This document shows, one piece after another, positions 9,193 to 17,350 of a stretch of DNA of 49,518 nt (positions within the stretch are counted from its first letter, which is position 1; each line of letters starts with the position of its first letter). This stretch comes from Caldilineaceae bacterium (lineage in GTDB: Bacteria; Chloroflexota; Anaerolineae; Caldilineales; Caldilineaceae). The stretch covers positions 1-49,518 of the forward strand of contig JAJEDI010000008.1 of the NCBI GenBank assembly GCA_022821585.1, given 5' to 3'. The notes beneath the pieces were generated by a model. The model had not been told where the DNA came from and ran no database searches. It worked only from the letters and a program-made list of their open reading frames with translations. The position numbers were made by a program, and so were the translations under genes.

Positions 9193-9275
9193 GGTTGGTC
9201 TCCTAGGTTGGTGTGTTGCTCATGCGATCCTCTTGATAGTAGCACAGGGAGGTTGAGGTGTTTCTTCTGCCGTAA

Positions 9276-9303
9276 TTGTTGTTTGTGTCACTAAGCGTAT
9301 AAT
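9276..9303 (+). promoter_or_regulatory. promoter-like pair in the gene-poor interval
   Basis: TTGTTG (9276-9281), a 16-base spacer and a perfect TATAAT (9298-9303). A TATGAA-TTTG-TTCATA inverted repeat (9336-9351) follows where an operator could lie. No credible gene begins downstream on this strand, so the pair may be chance in AT-richer DNA or a relic. Confidence 0.3.
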
Positions 9304-9826
9304 TCCCCAAAATGTCCATGACGACGGTGAATTTTTATGAATTTGTTCATAGAAAATGTCCGCAATGTCCGCTCAAACGCGTTTTTCTGTTCGATTTTTG
9401 GTTGTTTCGGGTCGTAATTCGATGCAGGTGTGCGGATTAAGCACAGCCGTCGGGCTTGGCGGCTGGCGTTTTTTGGGTCCTAGAATGGCACGGCACTGTC
9501 GTGCGCAGGTTACTTGCAGGTCGCGCTGTCTTGCACTGAGGTTTCCCAAATGGTCGGTACTTCTTGCCAGGACTTTCGAGTTAGTCATCATTCACACCTC
9601 TAACTTGACAAGACAACTGTGGTTGCCTAAAGAAACCAAGAACCTGTGAATATCGGCAAGGCAGGCGAGACACCCGTGATCTCGGTTTGAAGACCGAGCA
9701 AAAGGTCGAAGTCTCAAATTGAACGCACTTTAGATTTGCAAACAGTTTTCTGCAACTAATGAAATCAACATCCCAGCAGAGCATGGAAAATGTAAGCCTT
9801 ACTATAGGAGAGTAACGAACAGCCGC

Positions 9827-11155
9827 TCACTCCAACCACGCCGCAACCTGCTCCGCAACCCGCGCCACCGCGCTCGCCCCGTCCTGCTCGCCCGTCAGCA
9901 CCCGGTTCACCTCAATAAAATAAACCAGCGAAATCTCAGTATAATACCCGCCGGTCATCGCCGCCGGCCGCGCCACCGCGTGCTCGGCCAGGCTCTCCGC
10001 GATCTGCTCCGCCGCCGGAATACGAGCTTGCACATCCTCGTCCTCGTACAACGCCGCCATCCCCGGCGGCGTACCGTCCGCCAGCGCCCGCCGCCGCTGC
10101 GCCCTCGCGTCCGTTAGACAGCGGGCCGCACCCGCCGCCGCATCCTTGTAACGGCTGTAGCGGCTCACCCCGATCTGCTGACCCCCAACAACGCTCGCAT
10201 GTCGCCCCTCCGCGCCCTCCCCTCTGGGCAATCGCGTCACGCCGAACCGGTCGCGGATCGGGCTGTCCTCCGCCTGCCCCAGCCCGTACGCATACGGCCA
10301 GTTGCGCATGAAGGCCGCATTGCCGTTCTGGAACTGCCAGCGCGCATCCTCCTCCTGGAAGACCGTCACCGACTCCGGGCTGATCGCGCCCACCCACGCC
10401 GCCGCCCTGTCAAGCGCACCGGCCGCGACGTCGTCCAAAGCCAACCGCCCCTCCGCATCCACGATCAGGCCGCCCCCCATACTCGCCTGCCACTCCAGCG
10501 CATTGACCGTCAGACCCTCGTACACATTCCCCTGCCACACGTACCCCCAGAACTCCGCATTTTCGCCCCGCTCCCCCGCCTGTATCGCCGCCGCCATCCC
10601 CTCCAGTTCGCTCCACGTGTCCGGCGGCCCCTCGAAACCGTACTTCTCCAGCAGGTCCGTCCGGTAGTAGAGCAGGCCGACGTCGCCCATCTGCGGCAGC
10701 CCGACCAGCGCCTCGCCCACGCTGTTATTCTCCAGGTAGATCGGGAAATACTGACGGCGCTCCTCCGCCGTCAGATGCGGATTCAGGTCCAGCAGATGCG
10801 GCGCCAGCGTCCCCGACCAGACGACGTCAAAGTCGATCAGGTCGATGTCGTCCGACTCTGCCGGCAGGAATTGTCGGTAAAGCCCCAGCCGGTCCACCGG
10901 ATTGGCCGGCGCCGGCAGCAGTTCAATCACCATACCGACCTCCTTGCCGCAGCGCGCAACGAGCTCCCTGTCCACCGGCCGCACAAAAGCCGGCCCCATC
11001 CAGCGCAATAGCGGCCGCGGCGGCGTCACCACTACAGGGTCCTCCCCCACCGCCGCGCCGCCGTCATCCCCGCCGCAGCCCGCATACAGCAGCAACACAA
11101 GAAGCGAGACCCAGGCCGTCGCCCATCTGCGCCCATTCCTGATCACTTGAACCAC
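9827..11155 (-). CDS. extracellular solute-binding protein, family 1 (sugar ABC type), lipoprotein
   Basis: The 442-residue product has a signal segment (WVSLLVLLLYAG) followed by Cys-Gly-Gly-Asp-Asp, a relaxed lipobox, so it is probably anchored to the outer face of the membrane. The mature part fits the family-1 periplasmic-binding fold: GLPQMGDVGLLYYRTDLLEKYGF is the usual hinge region, and AAFMRNWPYA and VVGGQQIGVSRYSRYK are typical later blocks. Such proteins deliver sugars to ABC permeases, but no permease or ATPase gene is next to it. The start used is GTG at 11155; another GTG lies three codons later. A 919-residue gene on the same strand ends about 310 bases upstream. Confidence 0.88.
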   Translation of the reverse strand: MVQVIRNGRRWATAWVSLLVLLLYAGCGGDDGGAAVGEDPVVVTPPRPLLRWMGPAFVRPVDRELVARCGKEVGMVIELLPAPANPVDRLGLYRQFLPAESDDIDLIDFDVVWSGTLAPHLLDLNPHLTAEERRQYFPIYLENNSVGEALVGLPQMGDVGLLYYRTDLLEKYGFEGPPDTWSELEGMAAAIQAGERGENAEFWGYVWQGNVYEGLTVNALEWQASMGGGLIVDAEGRLALDDVAAGALDRAAAWVGAISPESVTVFQEEDARWQFQNGNAAFMRNWPYAYGLGQAEDSPIRDRFGVTRLPRGEGAEGRHASVVGGQQIGVSRYSRYKDAAAGAARCLTDARAQRRRALADGTPPGMAALYEDEDVQARIPAAEQIAESLAEHAVARPAAMTGGYYTEISLVYFIEVNRVLTGEQDGASAVARVAEQVAAWLE

Positions 11156-11468
11156 CGTTTACCTTCCATCGACTCCTGCAAAAGCCCTTCGCTATTGATA
11201 ATCTTATGTCCTCTTCCGGGCGGTCGGCCGCAAGCGGCCTCCCTTGTGCGGGGGGATTCCCCCCGCAACGCCCCCCACCATTATCCCCACCGGCCGGGTC
11301 TTCTCGTAGCCGCAGGGCGCCCGCCATCAAAAAGCGTACCGCCCCGCCAAAGTCAACCCGCCCGCCGAATGAGACAGCCAAATGTCTAACTCACCCCTTA
11401 CCCTTACAGTCCCCGCGGCCAAACATCCATCCCCACGAGGCAACCAACTAAAAACTAGAAACCAAAAA
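11156..11468. other. intergenic region with two repeat families
   Basis: Between the binding-protein gene and the 919-residue gene, both on the minus strand. It holds the GC-rich three-stem element (11218-11278) and a heptamer tandem repeat that reaches into the end of the larger gene. No open frame here resembles a protein. Confidence 0.6.
11218..11278. repeat. GC-rich three-stem palindromic repeat, copy 1
   Basis: A 60-base element. Hairpin 1 is GGCCGC-AA-GCGGCC, hairpin 2 is GCGGGGGG-ATT-CCCCCCGC, and the ends GGGCG and CGCCC can pair, giving a three-way junction. It is nearly identical to the copy at 44392-44453 and related to that at 49397-49459. It lies outside genes. Confidence 0.8.
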
Positions 11469-11481
11469 CTAGAAACTAACC
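11442..11481. repeat. heptamer-based tandem repeat at a gene end
   Basis: Units such as AAACTAG and AAACCAA alternate. Read on the minus strand the array provides the last codons and the TAG stop (11469-11471) of the 919-residue gene, so the repeat reaches into the coding sequence. Confidence 0.75.
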
Positions 11482-14228
11482 AAAGAAACCACCGCCGCCT
11501 CACCCGCCGCCAACTCAACCTCCGCGCTGACCGCCAACTCCGGGCAGTGGACCAGGTACGCGCCCGGCGGAAATGGTCCGAACTCGGCGCGGTAGGACGG
11601 CTCCGCCTCCCCGGCCTCGCTTGCGTCCAGCTCTTCCATGCCGCCGTCAGCATCCGTCACGACAATCGTCAGGTCGGGCCGCCCCACCCACTGCACCCGG
11701 ATCATCCCGGGTGTAGCTGCAGCCGCTTGAATGCGCGTCTGCCGGCGCCATCCCTCCTCTGACTGCCACAACTGGATGCTGAGCCGGTCGCCCGCGTCCA
11801 GATGAATCCCCCGACTGCCGAAACCCTCAGCGTAAAGATCGTAGTCGCCGGCCGGCAGGCTGTCGAACCTGAACTCGCCCGAAGGTTCCACCTGCGTCAC
11901 GTAGCGCTGCCCCTGCGCGTCCACCAGTGCCACCTGCCGCGAAGGCCGTGAGCCCCCCAACTGCTGCCGATCGCGCGCGGAGGCGCCCGCCGTTCCCGGC
12001 TGCATCTGCTCCTGTAGACGCATCTCGCCCTGCAGCATCGCGGGATCCGGCAGCGCCGGCAGCGTCTCTTCCGGCAGCAGGATGAGATCGCAGCAGGGCC
12101 GGTTGCGCCCGTCCAAAACAAGCGGGCGCGGCCAGTTCAGCAGCCGCCTCTGTTTCACTTCCACATAATATCTGCCGGCGGGCAGGCCGGTGAAGACATA
12201 GCCGCCCTCCTCGTCCACCTCCGCCAGGCGCTCACTCGGCCCCCCTCCCGGCTCCTCAGCCCGCAACCGCACAGTGCAACCTTCTCCGCCCTCCACGCTG
12301 CCGCTGATCGCCGACTCCCGAGGGGGGGTTCTCTTCTCATCATAAGAGTAGGCAAACAGCACATTGGTCTCCACGCCCTCCTCGATGGAAACCTCGCACG
12401 TCAGGGGCGTTTGACCACTGTCCGGCAGCCCCAGCACTTCCAACCGGTAACTGCCGGCCGCCAGCGGTCCCGTCTCGCACTGGGCTGTCTGCGCCTGGCT
12501 GCTACGCGCCAGCGGCACGACCCAACCCTTCTGTTCGCTGTCGCTGATGCGCAGCGCCGGCGGGCGCGTCCGCCGGCCCCCTTCATCCGTCCCGCTCTCC
12601 GTGCCTGCCGGATTCGGCATAAACTCCACGTCGCAGACCAGCATGCCGTCATCCAGCACGGGCCGCTGTTCTATCTCGAAACCCCATCCGTAAGCCGTCA
12701 GGTTAAAGGTCAACTCCTGGGCCGGCCCCAGATCGATTGCGTCTACACGGCTGCCCGCAGGGTCGATCACCTCCAGGCTATACTGGCCCGCCGGCAGATT
12801 CACAAAACGGTAGACGCCGCTCGTCCTGGCGATCGATTCGTACGCGAACCCGTCACTGTGCGTAAGCCGGACCTGCGCGCCGGCCCCACCCCGTACCTTG
12901 CCGCTCAACACGCCATCCCCCGTTGGCCGTAATCCGTAACCCCTGCTGGGAACGGGGGCCTGAGGTGAACGCTCCTTCCGCGCCCGCGGCCGTTTGGGTT
13001 CCGCCTTCAGCAATGAAACGATCGGGAGTGTCGACCAGCCAAACGTCTCCGCGACCGGAACCGGCCCCGCCGGCAGCGAAAGCGGTTCCCCCTCTCCGCT
13101 TTCCTCTTCACTCTCTCCCCGCTTCTGCGGACTGTACCAGGCGTTCTGCTCGTCTACCGACCCTGACCCCTGCAGTGCCTCGTGCGCCAGCAGCCAGAAG
13201 GCCGTGCAGAAATAGTAGTCCGGCGCCGGCGGGGCGCGGCGGCTCGTCCCCATCATCGCCCGGCAGATCTCCAGCGTCTGCGCCGCATGCAGCGCCTGTG
13301 TTGTCCTCGGGTAGCGCGGGTCCGTGATCTCATTCATCAAATAGCCGCTGGCCGTCGAAAGGATCGGCAGACTGCGGCCAATCAACCGCTCCACGTCACC
13401 GTTCAAGCGTTCAAATGCCCGCCAGTATACGCCATGCGCCGGCGCCTGACCTTCAGCCGGCACAGCGGCCGCCTCCTCCCCCCAGCCGTCAGGCGCGTCA
13501 TCATCGTGCCCAGCAGGTAGTTCCCCACTCCTGTCCGCCGGCTGCCGCCGCACGTCGTCGACCCCGGCCGCCGGCCTCCCCTGCCACGCCTCCGCGGCCA
13601 GGGCCGCGTAAAACTCGCGCCCGGATGGTGCGGCCCCGCTCTGGGCCGCGTCACTGGGATAGTGCGGCGGACGGTTGCTCGAATAGTTGTGGATCGCCAG
13701 CCAGATCGGTTTGTCGAACAGCGTTTCGCCTCCAACGCGCGCGATCTCCTCCGCCAGCTGCCACTCCCCCTCCGGCGTCAGCGCCGGGATTGCCGGCAGC
13801 CCGCCCCGCTCCAGGACCGCCTCCATATTCGCCGCCGCCGCCCGCGCCGTCATCGTCAGCGCATCCTGCGGCAGCCTCGCCCGTCCCCAAAAGGCGGCCG
13901 CGTCCGGCTCGCTGTCGAGCTCAAAGTAGCGCACTCCGGCCTCGACCAGCCTCTCCACCTCCTCTAGTTGCGCATCCGAGAGCCGTCTCGGTCCCGCTGC
14001 CCCCCGCACAATCTGAACGATCGGCATGATCTGCGCAGCCAGCAGCGTCCGCGACAGTTCCAGCGCACCGCGCTGGTCCGCAATCTTGACCCACTTCACG
14101 CCCAGTTCCGTCAGCTCCCGCAGCCAGAACGTCTCCATCATCTCCGGCGCAGCCGCGCTAACGCCGGCGCACCAGTGGATGCCGATACCTGTGTCCTCTG
14201 CAGGGCGGGGATATTCATGCAACTCCAT
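11469..14228 (-). CDS. large protein with barrel-like N-terminus and carboxypeptidase-regulatory-like repeats
   Basis: A 919-residue protein without a clear signal peptide. Residues 1 to about 330 look like a glycosidase-type TIM barrel: GIHWCAGVSA, LGVKWVKIADQR, AGVRYFELDSEPD (a likely acidic strand end), FDKPIWLAIHNY. From about 420 onward several short beta-sandwich repeats of the carboxypeptidase-regulatory/SdrD-like type follow, each with a pattern like GVYRFVNLPAGQYSLEV, GGYVFTGLPAGRYYVEV or GEFRFDSLPAGDYDLY. No catalytic pair can be assigned, so enzymatic activity is uncertain. The final residues and stop lie in a heptamer repeat. A TATAAT lies eight bases before the ATG, which suggests a nearly leaderless message. 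Confidence 0.75.
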   Translation of the reverse strand: MELHEYPRPAEDTGIGIHWCAGVSAAAPEMMETFWLRELTELGVKWVKIADQRGALELSRTLLAAQIMPIVQIVRGAAGPRRLSDAQLEEVERLVEAGVRYFELDSEPDAAAFWGRARLPQDALTMTARAAAANMEAVLERGGLPAIPALTPEGEWQLAEEIARVGGETLFDKPIWLAIHNYSSNRPPHYPSDAAQSGAAPSGREFYAALAAEAWQGRPAAGVDDVRRQPADRSGELPAGHDDDAPDGWGEEAAAVPAEGQAPAHGVYWRAFERLNGDVERLIGRSLPILSTASGYLMNEITDPRYPRTTQALHAAQTLEICRAMMGTSRRAPPAPDYYFCTAFWLLAHEALQGSGSVDEQNAWYSPQKRGESEEESGEGEPLSLPAGPVPVAETFGWSTLPIVSLLKAEPKRPRARKERSPQAPVPSRGYGLRPTGDGVLSGKVRGGAGAQVRLTHSDGFAYESIARTSGVYRFVNLPAGQYSLEVIDPAGSRVDAIDLGPAQELTFNLTAYGWGFEIEQRPVLDDGMLVCDVEFMPNPAGTESGTDEGGRRTRPPALRISDSEQKGWVVPLARSSQAQTAQCETGPLAAGSYRLEVLGLPDSGQTPLTCEVSIEEGVETNVLFAYSYDEKRTPPRESAISGSVEGGEGCTVRLRAEEPGGGPSERLAEVDEEGGYVFTGLPAGRYYVEVKQRRLLNWPRPLVLDGRNRPCCDLILLPEETLPALPDPAMLQGEMRLQEQMQPGTAGASARDRQQLGGSRPSRQVALVDAQGQRYVTQVEPSGEFRFDSLPAGDYDLYAEGFGSRGIHLDAGDRLSIQLWQSEEGWRRQTRIQAAAATPGMIRVQWVGRPDLTIVVTDADGGMEELDASEAGEAEPSYRAEFGPFPPGAYLVHCPELAVSAEVELAAGEAAVVSLVSF

Positions 14229-14625
14229 AAGCGGTCATTATACAGCCGTTCACAGACCGTGACTAGCGTTCGCCCCATTCAACAACAAGCCGCCGCCAAC
14301 ACGCTCTGCAGCGTTTGCACCTCCCGGCGGATTGTCTATCTGCCTCATAGTGCTGTAAACTAAGCCCGAATTCCGTCCGATCCGGCAATTCGGATGCAAC
14401 ACTTTTCTGTTGAGTCCCGTGTGAACTGCATATTTTCGTCGTCAAAACCGACGACTTTGGAGCCTGGCGTACACGCTTTGCGCGCACTATGCGTCATAAT
14501 CGAGTAATCTGCCCGCATCGCGTACCGCCCGGACGACTGGCTTGGCCGCTGGGCGCATCCGCAACCGCCAAAACCCTGCCGGCCCCAGACCGCTCGCTTT
14601 GAACCACCGCTTAAAGGAAAGCCCC
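14229..14625. other. divergent intergenic region
   Basis: About 400 bases between two divergent genes. It holds a TATAAT for the minus-strand gene (14237-14242) and a possible pair TTGTCT/TAAACT around 14332-14361 for the plus strand. No protein or RNA gene is recognised. Confidence 0.4.
14237..14242 (-). promoter_or_regulatory. -10 element of the 919-residue gene (leaderless-like)
   Basis: TATAAT on the minus strand ends eight bases before the ATG at 14228, so transcription would begin at or within a few bases of the start codon. No matching -35 hexamer and no Shine-Dalgarno sequence are seen, as expected for a leaderless message. Confidence 0.4.
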
Positions 14626-15579
14626 ATGCAAGAAGTGCAAGACGTCGCCAATCGCATCATTGCCAACGTCGAGCAGGTTATCATTGGCAAGGATCGGGAA
14701 GTCCGCATGACCGTGGTCGCTTTGCTATGCGAGGGTCACCTGCTTATCGAAGATGTGCCCGGCGTTGGCAAAACGATGCTGGCGCGGGCTATCGCCCGCA
14801 CCGTCGGCAGCACCTATCGCCGCATCCAGTTCACGCCCGATATGCTGCCCAGCGATGTCACCGGCGTGAGCGTCTTCAATCAGAAAAACCTCGAATTCGA
14901 ATTCCGGCCCGGGCCGATTATGGCCCAGATCGTTCTGTCAGATGAGATCAACCGCGCCACGCCCAAAACGCAGTCCGCTCTTCTGGAGGCCATGGAAGAG
15001 CGCCAGGTCACCGTCGACGGCACAACCTATGACATGGCCCGCCCGTTTCTCGTGCTGGCCACCCAGAATCCCATCGAATATGAGGGCACCTTCCCCCTAC
15101 CCGAGGCCCAGGTAGACCGCTTCCTCATGCGCATCCGCCTCGGCTACCCTTTGAAGGCGCACGAGGTCAACATCCTCGGTCTGCAGGCCCTGACGCATCC
15201 CATCGATAATCTCGACAGAACCGTCTCTGTCGAAGAACTCTCAAAGGCCCAGGAAGCCGTACGCGACATGTATGTCGACGACAGCGTCAAGGAATATATC
15301 GTCGACCTCGTCGCCACAACCCGCGATCATCCCGACGTCTACCTCGGCGCCAGCCCTCGCGGCAGTCTGGCCCTCTTCCGCGCCGCCCGCGCCTGGGCCG
15401 CGATCGATGGACGCGAATATGTGCTGCCCGACGATGTCAAACTCCTGGCCGAGGCGACCCTTGCTCACCGGCTCATCGTCAGCCCCTCCGCACGCATCAA
15501 AAATGTGGACGCCGCCCAGGTGATTGAGGACGCGCTCGCCCATACACCCGTGCCCGGCAGCCGCGTTAGAGCCAGTTGA
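14626..15579 (+). CDS. MoxR family AAA+ ATPase
   Basis: A 317-residue AAA+ protein. Walker A is [10 protein letters not shown] near residue 45, Walker B is VLSDEINRA, and sensor 1 is [19 protein letters not shown], the signature block of MoxR proteins. MoxR ATPases act as chaperones that insert cofactors or remodel proteins with von Willebrand factor A partners. ATG 14626 follows AAAGGA at seven to eight bases; an upstream TTG (14542) is less likely. A DUF58 gene follows after 123 bases, the standard MoxR-DUF58 pairing. The transglutaminase gene often found third is missing. Confidence 0.93.
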   Translation: MQEVQDVANRIIANVEQVIIGKDREVRMTVVALLCEGHLLIEDVPGVGKTMLARAIARTVGSTYRRIQFTPDMLPSDVTGVSVFNQKNLEFEFRPGPIMAQIVLSDEINRATPKTQSALLEAMEERQVTVDGTTYDMARPFLVLATQNPIEYEGTFPLPEAQVDRFLMRIRLGYPLKAHEVNILGLQALTHPIDNLDRTVSVEELSKAQEAVRDMYVDDSVKEYIVDLVATTRDHPDVYLGASPRGSLALFRAARAWAAIDGREYVLPDDVKLLAEATLAHRLIVSPSARIKNVDAAQVIEDALAHTPVPGSRVRAS

Positions 15580-15662
15580 ACGCCTATCGAAGTTTCCGTG
15601 TTTTCAGTCCATATCCCAGGTCGTTCGTCACCACGTAGTGGCCACCGGCGCAATGACGCCAC

Positions 15663-15700
15663 AAACTGAAAACTAGAAACCGAAAACTAATAACTGCCGT
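15663..15700. repeat. heptamer-based tandem repeat
   Basis: AAACTGA, AAACTAG, AAACCGA and AAACTAA units in a row, ending ACTGCCGT directly before the DUF58 ATG at 15703. This array lies between two genes of one operon. Confidence 0.7.
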
Positions 15701-15702
15701 CA

Positions 15703-17004
15703 ATGTCTTCACGCCTCATTTTCTTGCTCGCCGCTCTCGCCGTCGCCTGGGGCTTTGCGCTCAACAGTGGGCGCCCTCTCGCCTTTAACCTCGCCTACCT
15801 CCTGAGCGGCATCCTCGCACTCAGCTATTTCTGGTCCTGGACCAGCACGCGCGCCATCCATATCAATCGGCATACCCGTGCCCGCCGCAGCCAGGTCGGC
15901 CAGCACTTCGAAGAAAGCTTCGAAGTGCGCAATCACGGACGGCTTCCCAAACTGTGGCTCGAAGTGCGGGATTTCTCCACCGTCCCCTTCCATGGCGCCA
16001 GCCGCGTCGTCAGCCACCTCCAGGGCCGAGCACACCATCGCTGGCAGGTACGGACCTACTGCCAGCAGCGCGGCTACTACCGACTCGGCCCCATGCGCCT
16101 CCTCAGCGGTGATCCCCTGGGCCTCTTCTCCATCGACCAGACGCTGAGCCAGACCAGCGACCTCATCGTCTATCCGGCCACCGTCACCCTCTCCGCCTTT
16201 CAACCCCCCGCAGCCGACCTGGCCGGCGGCGAAGCCCTGAACCGCCGCGCCCAATACATCACCACCAACGTCTCCGGCATCCGCGAATACGCGCCCGGCG
16301 ACAGCTTCAACCGCATCCACTGGCTGTCGACCGCCCGCACCGGGCGCCTCATGACCAGAGAGTTCGAGCTGGACCCCTCGGCAGACATCTGGATCTTTCT
16401 CGATCTCCATAGCCGCACCGCCCTCAGCCTGCCCTGGAAATTGACGCCCCCGCAGGCCGGCGTCTTCGGTCTCAGCGGCCGCAGACGAGATGATGCCCTG
16501 GAACTGGCTCCCAGCACGCTCGAATACGCCGTTACCGCTGCCGCCAGCATCGCCCGCTACTTCCTGCTGCGCAACCGCGCCGTCGGCCTCATCTGGCACG
16601 GCAGCCAGCGCTACCTCCTACAGATCGATCGCGGCGAGCGGCAGATGCGCAAAATGCTGGAAGCCCTCGCCGTCGTCTCCGCCGAGGGCAGCATCACCTT
16701 CGACCAGCTCGTCGTGACCGAGGGCGTGCGCCTCAATCGCAACGATATGATCCTGGCCATCACCGCAGACCCCGACCCTGCCTGGGTGCGCGCCCTGCGC
16801 GAAATCCGCCGCCGCGGCGTCCACAGCGTCGCCGTCGTCATCGACGGCTCCACCTTCGGCGGCCAGGAGCCCTACGCGGAGCTGACCCACGAACTCGCCC
16901 TCTCCAACATCCCTGCCTATCAGGTCCAGCGCGGCGACGACATCGGCGCCGTCCTCGGCCGCCCCAACAACGGCGACCAGCGCCCCGAAATCGCCAGCCT
17001 TTAG
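15703..17004 (+). CDS. DUF58 domain-containing protein
   Basis: A 433-residue protein. Two hydrophobic segments at about residues 4-20 and 28-45 anchor it in the membrane. A beta-rich region follows, then the DUF58 core with the signature YAPGDSFNRIHWLSTARTG and a von Willebrand A-like C-terminal part. DUF58 proteins occur with MoxR ATPases and are thought to act in assembly of surface or respiratory complexes; the molecular role is not established. The ATG at 15703 has no clear ribosome-binding site because a heptamer repeat abuts it. It is probably co-transcribed with the MoxR gene. Confidence 0.9.
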   Translation: MSSRLIFLLAALAVAWGFALNSGRPLAFNLAYLLSGILALSYFWSWTSTRAIHINRHTRARRSQVGQHFEESFEVRNHGRLPKLWLEVRDFSTVPFHGASRVVSHLQGRAHHRWQVRTYCQQRGYYRLGPMRLLSGDPLGLFSIDQTLSQTSDLIVYPATVTLSAFQPPAADLAGGEALNRRAQYITTNVSGIREYAPGDSFNRIHWLSTARTGRLMTREFELDPSADIWIFLDLHSRTALSLPWKLTPPQAGVFGLSGRRRDDALELAPSTLEYAVTAAASIARYFLLRNRAVGLIWHGSQRYLLQIDRGERQMRKMLEALAVVSAEGSITFDQLVVTEGVRLNRNDMILAITADPDPAWVRALREIRRRGVHSVAVVIDGSTFGGQEPYAELTHELALSNIPAYQVQRGDDIGAVLGRPNNGDQRPEIASL

Positions 17005-17350
17005 AACAGAATCAGCCCACCTCTCGCCCGCTTCTCAAATCCCGCACCCACCGTCCACACCAGCACCCATAAAAGACTCCCTACGACCCTCCGTGAATCA
17101 AAAAGAATCGCTCTTCGCGGCCATTCGCGGATAAGCACTTTTCTCATTTATATCGCTGTTCTGACAGAGGTCAACGAGCCCTAGCGGACGTGCCCGCACC
17201 GCGCGTTATGCCTTTGCAGAGGAAGTACCGGGCGTGCGCAGTGGTTTGGTCAGGAAAAGGTGTTGTCAGGGTCGGCGTTCCGCCCCGGCCCAAGGCGACC
17301 CCGCCGCTAATCGTTCACGGAGCGTTCTCGTCGCGTGTGTGAGGCAGGAA
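17005..17350. other. intergenic region between convergent genes
   Basis: About 345 bases between the 3' ends of the DUF58 gene and the copper ATPase gene. Apart from the TTCGCG-core repeat (17095-17145) nothing is recognised. Confidence 0.5.
17095..17145. repeat. TTCGCG-core dispersed repeat, copy 1
   Basis: The core TCTTCGCGGCCATTCGCGG is flanked by ATCAAAAAG on the left and an A/T-rich CACTTTTCTC on the right. A copy with the same order occurs at 47870-47922. Confidence 0.6.

Larger units (their letters stand above)
8518..9826. other. gene-poor, AT-richer interval
   Basis: About 1.3 kb lacking any recognisable protein. The stretch around 8760-9360 and 9580-9830 is visibly poorer in G+C than its surroundings, with T-rich and G/T-rich runs. 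It contains a 61-codon open frame (8888-9073), a 21-codon micro-ORF with a strong ribosome-binding site (9127-9192), a hairpin (9081-9102), a promoter-like pair near 9276-9303 and a TATGAA/TTCATA inverted repeat (9336-9351). It may be a decayed mobile insertion. Confidence 0.5.

Noticed and set aside
9356..9649. 97-codon frame in the gene-poor interval
   Set aside because: No ribosome-binding site, no domain-like pattern and unusual composition; not supported as a gene.
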